This document shows positions 10,094-21,309 of a DNA stretch of 64,000 nt, in pieces (position 1 is the first letter of the stretch; every line of letters starts with the position of its first letter). The position numbers and the translations under genes are program-made. Below the pieces are notes generated by a model, which was given only the letters and a program-made list of their open reading frames with translations, was not told where the DNA came from and searched no databases. This DNA comes from Rhodocollybia butyracea. Lineage: Eukaryota; Basidiomycota; Agaricomycetes; Agaricales; Omphalotaceae. Location of the stretch: assembly GCA_015501585.1 (NCBI GenBank), contig JADNRY010000228.1:1-64000 (forward strand). The letters are read 5' to 3'.

Positions 10094-12887
10094 CACAGGT
10101 CTTAGTAAATGCTACAGGGCATATGCTGAAAATCGCGGAAACGAATCAGCAATCCCTGAGCGAATTCACATCGGCAATGCATCAATTGAATGCACGATTA
10201 AACGAAAAAGACGAAGAGAAGTCTTTGTCCAAGTCATCGACAAAGTCGACAGACAGTAGTGATCGTACTGGGATTGCCATGCCAGTACCTAGACTGCCGG
10301 ACATCTATAGGAATACACTGTTCTCGAACGCCTCGACAGGAAAATGGAAAGATTCCATGCTCAATGTATCACAGGCAATAGGTCCATCATCCATAGCACA
10401 TAGAAACTATGTGGGATTTGGACAAGTAGGAGAATTACCTCCTACAATAGGCAAATTGCTAATAACACAGCGAGGCTATACAGACTCACGTCAAAGATGT
10501 CCGTCATCGCTACCAGATACGCCGACACCTACGTTCCTTGCAGGAACAGGATATACACCTAAAGTGAGACAAAGTCCCACTGGGAGAACTTCTCCAGCAC
10601 CAAGAGGACCGAGGTCATTCCCGATACCGCCCAAATCCAGGGCTACAACACCAAAGTCGAATGACTTCATATTTGAAGAGCCAGAAATCATATCTGACTC
10701 TGCGGCGCAACTTATGGATCACATTTGTAATGCATTTGAAGTGTTGGCAACACCATCAACGCCCATAAATATATTGTCCACATTTGTGGATGACAAAGCT
10801 ACGATTAAAATGGAAGCATTCAGCGTGGTGATCCCACCAGCAAAACAGACAATTACAGAAAGCCCAGAAGATCCGGGTAACAAAAGCGATACAATCGTAG
10901 AACTACTAGAGCGGTTTGGATTAAACCAAACGCCAACGCAAGTTCCTAAAAGGAACAAAACAAAGGATCTCCCGAAAAGAGAATCCATACTGAATTAGCG
11001 ATGCAACGCTTGTGCAATAAGAGCTTCCGAGAAACCGGAAAAGCCTCGGAATTCTTCCCAGACCAAATGGTTGGGTTCAACACGGATGGACTTCCGGTCG
11101 ATAAATTCAACACACCCAAAGAGGTGTGGATACGCAAACAAGACAGTGCGCAAGATGCAGGTCCTTCTAAAAGTGGGGGAGGACCACCTCGAAAAACACC
11201 TACGAGAGGAGCTCCAGGAGCACCCAACGACGGTGATGACAGCTCAGACTCCAGCGGAGATGAGCACAAACGCAACAACGATAAAAATTGTCAAAGCACA
11301 CCATGGGATGATGATTCATCCCAAAACGATACAGATTTGGATGTCACAGATTCGTCAAACGAATCGTGGATTGGAGATATTCTCCAACCTAATAAGAAAT
11401 TCAGTAATAGCAAGAAGAAGAAGATGCGACGAAAAGTAGCATCACAACTTTGAGCAAAATCTGCAGATGATGATCGTCGCAAACTGTGGCAACACCAAGT
11501 ACACAAAGTGTACAGAAAGCAGATACATGAACATGTAGGCACTGCACTTCCTCCATTGGAGGGAGTAAAGAATATCAAAGTACCATCACCAGAGAGCTAC
11601 AAAGGTACTCCCGATGTAGAGGTATTTGAAAGGTGGCTATTGTCACTCCTTTGATGGTTTGTAGCACACCGCTATTGCGGTCCAGCTTATGATAGCGCAA
11701 GATTACAAATCTTAGGCATGTTTCTAAAAGAAAAAGCACTAGATTGGTACAACGACAAAGTTGTTGGTGCACACAGGACCACAATTAAGTGGACCAGTGA
11801 AGAAGCCATTATTGGCTTATTCGATAGATGCGTTCAAGCATCTACAATTCATCAAGCTACTCAGCAGTTTGAGTCAATCACTTACTCACCTGTTAAGGGA
11901 GTACGAGATTATCACTCAACACTAGTACAATGGGCATCAAGAATGCAACATCCACCGCATTCATATGATATGAAAATGTGTTTCGTTAAAGGATTGCCTA
12001 TGTCAATCCTTGAAATACTTATAGACAGGGGAATAATCCCTGAATACGCGAAATTCAAGACTATCGTCAAAGCGGTTACTCGCATTGAAGATAATCGCGC
12101 ACTACACGATTACTACGTGTCAGGCAAGCAAAAAACAAGCACACTGAGCTCGAAATATGTTGCAAAACGCGCTATTGCGGAACGAGGAGCAAGTACCCCT
12201 CCCGCTAGAACGTATACTGCAGCAGCAGTACCAAAAACCCAACAAAGGGTACAGTTAGTAAAATATACTAGCAAAGGGAAGAGACCAGTTAAATTTGGTA
12301 ACTCTTTCCATGGAACAGGACAAGTGTCGAAGACACCGTCTAAAGAAGAAGCAGTTTCTAGGAAACTATGCTTCTGTTGCGGCAAGCCAGGTCATTTTGC
12401 AAATGACTTGACATGCGAAAGGCATGGACAACCTCGATTGTACGCCATTCAGGAAGACAAGCTGGAATCAGCTAGTCAAGATGTCAATCCACAAGAAAAC
12501 CTCGAAGAGGATCTTGAATATCCTCCAGCACTTCAACCCGACGAGGATGAAGATGAGGACAAGTCTGAAGGAGAATACTTCCTTGAGATGTATGAAGAAG
12601 AATATGTCGGTCGACTATATGACGACAACGACGACTTCCAAGAGTACTTGGGTCATATTCATGACCCTTACATTGAAATCAATCCTCTAGAGGACTGTGG
12701 ACCGGCAGTATGCCTAGAGGATGACTGGGACAATGACACGTTCTTGTCCCTCGATCCTCAAAGCCACCAGATACAACTGGATGGCACTGATCGTATGGCG
12801 GTTATGAACACGCCCAATGAAGAGCCTAAAACCAATACGGGTGAAGGCATTCTTAAGTCTAGTAGACTTATGACCAGACCTGACTGA

Positions 12888-15800
12888 GGTCCAATCCAAA
12901 ATTGCCGTCTTATGACGGCAATCATTGAAATTGCAGGAGTAGAAGCATTCACGCTATTCGACTCTGGTTGCACAATCGAGGCTTTAAGCCCCACATTTGT
13001 TCGATTAGTGAACATCAAAGTACACCAATTGGCGGACCAACATTCGCTACAATTGGGAACTGTAGGAAGTAAAGCCAAATTTAATTTTGGCGCAAATGTA
13101 CATACCTCCTATGGAGGTATAGACGATAAAGTATACTACGACATTATTAATGTCAATAGATACGACACTATCCTTGGTACGCAATTTATGCGTAAGCACG
13201 GCATCAAACTCGATTTCGAGAGAGATGCCATATGCATTAAAGGGAAGGTAGCACCTTCTCTTTCTGTGGGGGAGGACGCGGTAGAGTTTTCCCGACGCAC
13301 AGCAATGAAACGTGAAGCTCTCAATGAGAAATTCAGAAGAAACGAGACTCAAGCTAGCAAAGAATGACTAGCTGCAGCTACAACTTCTAAGAAGTCAGAG
13401 CATAAATCGAAATCCACAGTGGAAATCGAGACGATAGTAGACGAAGAACATCTTTGGTCTGAAATGCAACGCTCTGCAAGGAGCTTCCCTCATAACTTCC
13501 CAGTTGTACTGGAAAGCTACAACAAGGATGATAATTCAACCTCGCCCAAAATAAAGGAGTTATCTGCAGAAGATTTCGATAAATACGTCGAAATCATACA
13601 AGAATTCTCTAGAGAATACTTTCCTCGCAAAATAGAGGAACAAGCGGAGCTAAGAGCTCAGCAAGATATGGAAGAGAATATATCTCAACCAATGCCGGTT
13701 GAACAAACAGGCAACAAAACAAATGATAATCCTAATCAGGATAATCACGATACAGGGATTAGCTATGAATACATAGCTATCCCAAATACTAACTCGACAC
13801 AAACAAGATCTAAAGATCAAGTTCAAACAAGTACTAATTGAAAAGGATTGAGAAGTAAATCTCGATCCATCTCTCATCAAAGACGAAGGAGACCCGTTCG
13901 AGTCAAGGTGTGGAAATTCCCACTTGACGACATAGAGTTTGAAGAACACTACGCTCATGGTCATGCAGACAATGAGCATGAAAAATTATACGCCATCCAA
14001 GAGGAAGACGTTATGGACTTCTCGGCTCTACCAGAGTGAGGCCCGTATACGGATGAGCAAATACCTTTGCTCCGCGCTCGTATTATACACGAGCATATGG
14101 ACATCCTAGGAGGAGTACCACTGGTACTCCCACCATTTCGAGATTAATCATCGGATTAATCTCATTGACAAACAGCATAAGTATAACTACTATATGCCAA
14201 GATGCCCAGATCATCTTAAGACTCAGCTTAGTGATAAGCTTGAGAAATACACCGGTGCTAACTGGTGGATTCAACAAGCTGTTCCACAAGCAGCTCCAAT
14301 GCTTTGCATTCCAAAGAAAAATGGTACTCTTCATACCATTATCAACTATCGTCAGCGTAATGCTAACACGGTAAAGGATGTAACTCCTTTCCCAGACCAA
14401 CACAACATCCGTACAGATGTTGCCAAACACAAGTATCAATCTAAAATCAACCTCAGCGATGCATACGAACAGACTTGAACTGAGCCTGGAGATGTATGGA
14501 AGACTGCATTTGCATGCGTCTTTGGGACATTCGTTAGCAATGTCATGATGATGGGAGACTGTAATGCTCCCGCCACTTTTCAACGATTGATGACCTACAT
14601 CTTTTGTGACGCTATTGGACGATATGTCCATGCTTATTTAGACGATATATTCGTCTTTAGTAATACACTCGAAGAGCATGAAAAGCACGTCAGAGACGTA
14701 CTAGAACGACTCAGGAAACATCACTTGTTTCTAAGGGCAGCAAAGTGTGAACTTTACTCTGAGTCTGTAGACTGCCTTGGGCATGTCATCGACGATAAAG
14801 GTATCCATGCGGATACCAATAAGATGTCAAGAATTTGCGAATGGCAAACCCCGCGCATGTACAATGATGTACAGCGCTTTCTGGGACTTGTACAGTACAT
14901 TGCACCGTACATGCCCGAAGTAGCCCAGTTCACTGGGCCACTTTCAATTATGGTACGGAACAATGTTCCGTTCGTATGGATGCCAACACACAAAGTATGT
15001 TTTCAAAACATTAAACGTTTAGCATCAAAGGCTCCAATACTGAAGCCAATTGATCCAAGTAAAGATGAACCTATATGGGTTATCTGTGACGCCTTCGTAT
15101 CAGGAGTCGGAAGTATGTACGGCCAAGGCCCTACTTGGCAGACGTGTAGACCTGCGGGATTTATGTCGCGCAAATTCACAGCTGCACAACATAATTATAG
15201 AGTCTTTGAATTGGAGACTCTTGCAATCCTCGAAGCTCTTCTCAAATGGGAAGATAAAGTTCTTGGATATTGTATACATGTGGTCACAGACCACAAAGCA
15301 TTAGAATTCTTCCTTACACAAAGGAAGCTTTCAAGTCGTCAAGCACGCTGGATGGAATATCTATCCAGATTTGACTTTGATATTTGTTATATCAAAGGTA
15401 TAACAAACAAAGTAGCAGATGCGTTATCGCGTTACTACGAATCCGACATGCCTAATGAACATCATGAGGCACATGAATATGTCAATGCAGATATTCGCAT
15501 TGACCGAAATCTAGACAACCTTCCACAAGGAAGAATCGAAGAATTAGTTAGCGAGCATCTTGCTAGCATGAACACTCGTTGATCTGCTCGACTTCTTCAA
15601 AAGAAGAAGCAAGTAAATCCTGTAGCTGAGACTATAGAAGCTCAAGACACTGAAGCAGCAGAATTACAATCTGCCGTTAAAGAAAAGGAACCAACAGTTC
15701 CTGTTCCCAATACTATGGAAGAAGATATTACTATCTTCAACTCTCGCGCAAGAGGTGAAGAACCGCTTGCTAGTCATGCCGAAAAGGATGATTTTATAAA

Positions 15801-17280
15801 GAACATTAAGCGTTGCTACGCTAATGATCCATTATTCTCAAAAGTGCTCAATAGTACTGAGCACCATAAGCCATTCTCAGTCGAGAACGGCCTCATATAC
15901 ACTGTAAACCGAGGCAACGAAAAAGTTCTTTGCATTCCTAACGGTAAAACTGTTAAAGGACAGAGCTTGAGAGGCATAATCGCCAAACAAGCCCATGAAG
16001 TATTAGGACACTTCGGAGGTCAACAAACCTCCGATTACATCCACCGATGGTACTGGTGGCCAAGGGTCAACAGTAACATCGAGGAATTTTGTAAGGCATG
16101 CGTTGAATGTCAACGCGCCAAAACTACTAATAGGATGCCAACTGGCCTCCTACATGCACTACCGATACCCATGAAACCATGGGAATCAATCGGAATGGAC
16201 TTCATTGGTCCATTCCCTGAATCACAAGGATACGACTACCTTTGGGTAGTCATCTGTCGATTAACTTTGCGGGTACATGTAATACCCGTAAAAACAACAA
16301 TAACTGCAACGCAGTTATCATGGATCTACGTCAAAGAGATCGTAAGACTTCACGGATTACCGAAGTCTATAGTCTCTGATAGAGACCCGAAGTTTACTTC
16401 ACGCTGGTGGCGTGAAGTTCATCATTTACTAGGAGCTAAACTCCTAATGTCTACTTCGTTCCATCCACAAACGGATGGAATTACTGAGTGAGTGAATAGG
16501 TCCATTGGACAAATTCTTTGCACTATGGTCAATGCCGACCAGAAGAATTGGGTGGACAAATGTCCACTAATGGAGTTTGCGTTGAACTCCAGTATCAACG
16601 AAAGCACAGGGTATGCACCATTTGAACTTGATGGAGGGTACATGCCTTGCATGATTTGCGAAGTACCCAGCGGTACTCAAACACCACCAGGTGTTCATGA
16701 ATTTGCAGATCGTGCATTACAGCACCTGCAAGATGCTCACGACGCGATTATAGAATCGCGCGTATATCAAGTCTATCACGCTAATCAGCGTAGACGACAA
16801 GAGCCGGAGATTCAACTAAATGATTTAGTGTATCTTTCAACTAAAAATTTGAACTTGCCGAGGGGGAGGGCATCTAAGCTACTTCCCAAGTTCATTGGAC
16901 CATACCCCATTGTTGAGGTACATGAAGACTCCTCAAATTATCGAGTAGGTCTGCCAACAGAGTTGGCTAAGCGTGGAATTCATAATAACTTCCACGCAAG
17001 TCTATTGCGAAAGCACCATCCGAATGATGATGCACTATTTCCTATGCGTTCCGTTGCGGAACCATACGATTTCGGAGAACCGTCAACTGTGGAATGGCTC
17101 GTTGACGAGATAATCGACCATCATTGGGATGGTCGAAAACTCATGTTCCAAGTCAAATGGAACCTAGGCGATATTACCACCGAAACTTACAATAATTGTA
17201 AGGATTTAACAGCTCTAGACAGATATCTAGAACTACAAGCAGTAGATGACTGGCGTCATCTACCGCAAACACAAACTTAA
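12888..17280 (+). pseudogene. pol: pol of gypsy element A
   Basis: It continues the gag frame past TGA 12885. Protease: LFDSGCTIEALSP (about 12955). RT: the region from about 14194 has the motifs INYRQRN, AYEQT and YLDDIFVFS (about 14636). RNase H: VTDHKALEFF (about 15282). Integrase: an intact HHCC finger (H, H, CKACVECQ, about 15995-16115) and catalytic D, D, E in MDFIGPFPES, SDRDPKF and HPQTDGITE. C-terminus: a chromodomain-like block (EWLVDEIIDHHW...FQVKWNLGDIT...ALDRYLEL). In-frame TGA at 13365, 13839, 14037, 14476, 15580 and 16489, plus one base lost near 14143. Two of the stops (14476, 16489) replace an Arg conserved in Ty3 pol. Confidence 0.9.
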
Positions 17281-17477
17281 CAGCGCCTAATTGCATAGTT
17301 ACTATGCAAACTAGCGCCTAAATTCCAAGGAAGTATTACTTCCAAATCGGATACGTTGATCTAAAGATCAATGTATGAGTGGCTGTGTCATAATATGACT
17401 GTAACTGATCGCTTCGCCTCGAGGCCGGTTAATAAAAGTAGGAATGTTTTCCAACTTTTCCTTAATTCTTGACCACC
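17281..17477. other. Hairpin-bearing spacer between pol and ORF3
   Basis: No coding sequence. It has three strong inverted repeats in 80 bp: TTGCATAG (17291-17298 with 17302-17309), GGAAGT (17329-17334 with 17338-17343) and TTGATCT (17356-17362 with 17365-17371). It may hold a promoter or RNA signal for the downstream ORF, but nothing specific is recognised. Confidence 0.5.
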
Positions 17478-19739
17478 ATGTCTTCTGGCAACGCCAAAGA
17501 CAAAATGCCCGTAAAACGAGCTATAATCAGTCAGGACGCGTCGCGAAGCGACGAAAACAACGACGATGGGCCAAACAACGCCATCATGCACCCACCGGAA
17601 CCACGCCACTCCGCATTCCCTGCCCAGCTGCAAATGCAGCAAGGGCCCACATTCAACGCGACAGGTAATACCATGCATCATGGTGTGCCTATGGCACAAC
17701 CTACACTTACAACTGGCTACGCCAGTCAAATATCACAAGTAGGCTGGACATTCCATCCAAACCTACATTGCGTAATACATGGAGCGGATGGAGTTAGCCC
17801 CGCATGCCCTGTATGTAGGGCTTTCATAGACCACGGCTTACAAGCCGTTGGTAACGCTGACTGAAGTTGGACGGCGGCTAGCGAAGATCTGGCGCGTTAT
17901 CACGTGCACAGTATCAACCCACCTGCTGCTCTGCAGCAAGAAGACGCTGAATCAGCGGTCAACCTAGCTTTGAAACTAGGCGCGGCAAAACGAGACGTCA
18001 ATAAACTCGACTGTCGCTTGCGTGATACGCAGCGTGACTACGACGATCTGTTACAAGATCATCGTGCTCTACAAGTAGAGTACGATAGAATAAGAGATGA
18101 GGTCGATGACCTCCGACAAGAAGAAGAGAGTTCTCGACGCGGTCAAGGCTCTCCTCATTACAGAGACGCAAGCCAGTCCGGCAAGCGTCATCGTGTCGAA
18201 CGATCGCCCTCAGAAGAGAGCGAATACCCAGCAGATGAACCCGCTGGCAATGATTCTGGACCTATGGACCAGGATCCCATGACTGCACCAGTTGCAGTTG
18301 ATACATCCGCCGTCCTGGCACCTGAGGTGCCTGGACCCGTTGCAGAACTACCAGTTCTCCCTCATAGGAGGGAGGACAGTGGTTACTTCGCGTCTGACCG
18401 TTGGGTTAGATATGGCATTGATGCCAACAACGCCGAGGCAAACGACAATCGTCGTTTACCCATCCCTATATCCGTGTCCAATGTGTGATCTGTCCAAATG
18501 GACAAGTCAACAAAAGCACTTAATCCAACTAATCAGTTGGAGGTAATCTGGTACCTAAGGTACCTTCGTGATCCTGCCCTAGCCCAGAGATGCGGCGTAC
18601 CCCGCAGTAGGCTATGGAGGATTCATCATCTCCTCGCAAGTATAATGCGAGAAGTGAACAAGATTGATCCATCGGAGCGATCAGAATGGCAACATTGTCT
18701 TGCCACAAATTGGTTCATCGCCGATTTTGTGCGTGAAGCAGCCACGGAACGCGAAGCTCGAGAAGCACTCGAGCGAGACAATGCTCGTATCGACGACGAT
18801 ACGGCCAATCCAAGCGTGAAACCACGCAAGACTAAAAACAAAGGCAAGGGCAAAGCCCCAGCCCCCATGCAGATAGTGGTAGAAGGGTCTCATGACACTA
18901 CTGCCAATATCAATGTGCCTAGTGTGCGCAATCCAACGCGGCTGTCCTCACCTGAGGAATGGGCTGCTTACCTCGCTAGCCCCTCTGGGGCTAAAACTCC
19001 TTTAGCCGGCGTATACCGGCGCCGTTCTGATAGAGCTATCAGTATGCGTACTCTTCGAGGACGCATATTGGTAACCTCCCGCAGGCCAACCATGCCTGCT
19101 AATACGCCACCTCATGTCGCTGCGCGATATTATTTGTTGGCGGCTGAAGTTATACTTCGGCCAAACTATTATAACAATTTGGTCACTAGTGGCCAAACTA
19201 CTATTGCTACTGGGACACCTGTCCCTCCAATCGCGTTTGACGACTCGTTCAACGCCACCATGCTGTCTGTGGCAAGGTTCTTCGCTGAACAAGGGCTGAC
19301 GGTCGCAGACATCGAGGACGCAGTATTTTACGCTGCTAATTGGGTATATTCATACGCACCGAGTAGCTCAGACATAATATTCGCCGCTAACGCGTTACGC
19401 GCTAGCTTCACTTCAAATGTACGCCTACCATTAGGGTACAACAAAGACTACTGGGTTCCTGGGGTAGGAATTGTTCCTGGCCCCACACAAGTTATAAATG
19501 CACACATTCATAACAACGCTGTTTCAAATACAGCATCTTCAAGTAACACGGGGGCAGTCGCTCCCCCAACTACATCCGCAACGACAACGTCGTTTGCACA
19601 TAACGCCACCCGGGCCGTCGTGGCAAACAATTCAGCCAGCATTGCATCCTCTGCTGCAGTGCCCGCTACATCCACCGCTCCTTCCACCGAAGCAGCACCT
19701 ATGTCCGCTGAAGCCGTTCAGCAGATGGATGAGACGTGA
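17478..19739 (+). pseudogene. Extra ORF (ORF3) downstream of pol in element A
   Basis: One frame of about 754 codons from ATG 17478 (MSSGNAKDKMPVK) to TGA 19737, with internal TGA at 17862 and 18486. Seen in order: a polar start; a Cys/His cluster (HPNLHCVIHG...CPVCRAFIDHG, about 17750-17835) that could bind zinc; a coiled coil (about 17960-18120); an acidic Pro-rich stretch; a Lys-rich KPRKTKNKGKGK patch (about 18820); a folded-looking region (about 18940-19500); and an Ala/Thr/Ser-rich tail. It lies where env-like genes sit in some Ty3 elements, but I see no signal peptide, membrane anchor or furin-type site, so I do not call it env. It shares the hairpin pattern of pol. Function unknown. 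Confidence 0.7.
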
Positions 19740-19851
19740 GTCTTGAAGGTTATGCCAACCTTCGAGGCGCCCCGCGTTACGCCAACGCTGGAGTCTCCTA
19801 TCCATATAAATCATCGCCTCGCTTCTGCGAAGCTTGTCTTGCGGGGGAGGG

Positions 19852-20051
19852 TGTAACGGCTACGCCGTTACTGGTCTTAAGGCGCTGCGTCGCCATTTAA
19901 TTTCTTTATATTCAAATATATTCATTTTTCTATATACTGCATACCGTATGACTTACATAAGTAAGTCTTCTTTTATACTGGTACACTACATGCTATAAAG
20001 CTTGTCGTGTTCACTCGTGTGATTTAAGCAACGCCTCGTAGAGGCCTTACA
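19852..20051 (+). repeat. 3' LTR of gypsy element A
   Basis: 200 bp, apparently identical to 7580-7779 and immediately preceded by the polypurine run ending at 19851. It is followed by the CTAGC duplication (20052-20056), after which the foldback element resumes. Confidence 0.93.
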
Positions 20052-20056
20052 CTAGC

Positions 20057-21076
20057 TCTTGCACAATCTTGAGGTTTTTATTTTGAATAGCTCTCTTTGG
20101 AAAACTATGAGTATTCCACCCCAGAATATCTTGGAAAATTTCTTCATAAAATGACATAGATTATAGCAAGAATATTCAGAATAATCTTCACATGACTCTA
20201 GATTATCACTATGGATGTTACCTAGAGCTTAGCCAAAGGTTACAGTATGATTATTAAAGATATTTACATTTTAACATGAGCAGGAAAACTAATGATTTTC
20301 TTGGAATAGTCTACGCGTGGAAAACATGAGGTTATTTTAAATCATCTGGCTCAGATTATATGTACCTGACGTCGAGACATCGATGATGTCTGGACATCGG
20401 GATATGTTACTGTCGGGACATCGTGGATGTCAGGATGTGTGATAGTGTCACAGTGTGAGGAGGTGGGATGCCGGGTTCAAAGGGCTTTGGTGTATAGACC
20501 ACCAGATCCAGACGCCCCTCAATCATGACATCCCGACTCTCCTGTGATAAACCACTGTTATGCGCAGATGTCACGTATCCCGACGTCTAGACATCATCGA
20601 CATCTGGTACATATAATCCGAGCCAGTTTATGTTAAAAAACCTTCTGCTTTCCGCATGCGGATTATTCCAATAAAATCTTTAGTTTTCCAGTTCCACTTA
20701 CTATATGAATATTTTCAATAATCTCATAGTAACCTCTGGCTAATCTTTAGGTAAAATTGTTGGTGATAATTTGGACCTATGTGGAGATTAGTTTAAATAT
20801 TCTTGCCATATTCTATGTCACTTTATGAAGAAATTTCCCAAGATATTCTGTGGTAGGATACTTGTAGTTTTCCAAAGAGAGTTATTCAATATGATCGTTC
20901 CAAGATTGTACAATAGTTAGTTTAAAAAATCCTTGACTATGCCCAGAGTAATAATGACAGAATGTATATGTACTTATTCAGAAAATTCTGTTCAAGAATA
21001 GCCAAGACTATTGACACTTAATCCTTGCATTTTCTCAAAGTTCTCCCGGCTGGATTATCAGGTAAACCCCGCAGTG
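20057..21076. repeat. Right part of the foldback palindrome
   Basis: 20057-20345 pairs with about 20627-20950, and the last 160 bp pairs with 7419-7579. The centre begins CTGGCTC and ends GAGCCAG (20346, 20626) and is itself roughly palindromic with short CATCG-type repeats. Arms are about 80-85% matched by eye, so this layer is older than the gypsy inside it. No gene. Confidence 0.75.
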
Positions 21077-21309
21077 AGAGCCGGTTGTCTGCACCGCGGA
21101 CAGATCGGCAGATGGAACTTGAGGAGAGGATACATGACTTGCAGGCCCAGATGATATCGCTCAGCGATGGCACATCCGGGACCTCAGTTGACAGCCAGGA
21201 TTCCGAGATACAGGGGCTGAAATCTAAGATAAAACAGCTGGAAGAGCTACAATCTTCAGATTGGGCGCTTGAGCAATCTAATCAGAGGCCAGACGACCTG
21301 TTATCATAG
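21077..21309 (+). pseudogene. Membrane-protein gene copy 2, right fragment
   Basis: After the AGA duplication the coding tail resumes at the exact point where 7418 left off. It runs to TAG at 21307 with only a few changes from 4390-4617, including the coiled-coil segment. The 3' flank is also almost identical to that of copy 1. Confidence 0.8.

Larger units (their letters stand above)
7953..12887 (+). pseudogene. gag: gag of gypsy element A (interrupted)
   Basis: The frame opens at 7953 (MTSPSPETANN) in a Ser/Thr/Glu-rich leader. It is cut at 8240 by the nested LTR element and continues in register at 10099 once one CACAG copy is dropped. A frame change near 10990 (TAG at 10996) leads to frame 11001 onward. 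The capsid-type region (about 11610-12110) has the gag-family pattern VFERWL...FLKEKALDWYNDKV...FVKGLP. A zinc knuckle CFCCGKPGHFANDLTC (about 12370) has an abnormally wide last spacing. An acidic tail follows. In-frame TGA codons lie at 11451, 11652 and 12885. Non-functional as it stands. Confidence 0.8.
7580..20051 (+). mobile_element. Ty3/gypsy retrotransposon A (hairpin-rich, defective)
   Basis: Both ends are 200-bp LTRs that I find identical, with TG...CA termini and a 5-bp duplication CTAGC (7575-7579, 20052-20056). A polypurine run GGGGGAGGG abuts the 3' LTR. Order: gag, zinc knuckle, protease, reverse transcriptase, RNase H, integrase, chromodomain-like end, then an extra ORF before the 3' LTR. 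Removing the nested LTR element leaves about 10.6 kb. The coding frame is broken by 11 in-frame TGA codons and two frame changes (about 10990 and 14143). Short perfect inverted repeats crowd the whole element. No standard tRNA primer site (TGG...) follows the 5' LTR; the leader begins CTTTTTTGAAC. Confidence 0.92.
7419..21076. mobile_element. CACTG-ended foldback element (outermost insertion)
   Basis: The ends are CACTGCGGGG at 7419 and CCCCGCAGTG at 21076, flanked by a 3-bp duplication AGA (7416-7418, 21077-21079). The intact paralogue at 4380-4400 gives the empty site. Without the gypsy insertion the element is 1181 bp and is one long imperfect palindrome: 7419-7579 plus 20057 onward pairs with the right arm, for example CTCTCTTTGGAAAACTA at 20091-20107 with its complement at 20865-20881. 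The arms carry on into a centre with repeated CATCG/GATGTC motifs (about 20346-20626). Terminal CACTG and a 3-bp duplication fit the CACTA (EnSpm/CMC) superfamily. No transposase is present, so it is non-autonomous. Confidence 0.8.

Noticed and set aside
11001..19739. TGA read as a sense codon (altered code or programmed readthrough) in element A
   Set aside because: Host genes in the window (BTB A, GH5-CBM1, mini-exon paralogue 2) end in TGA, and the affected sites are where Arg is expected, so loss by CpG mutation is simpler.
17478..19739. ORF3 as an envelope gene
   Set aside because: The position fits but no signal peptide, membrane anchor, cleavage site or fusion-type segment is visible.
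20346..20626. Separate MITE at the centre of the foldback element
   Set aside because: The complementarity continues smoothly from the outer arms into this centre and no target duplication is seen, so it is part of the same palindrome.
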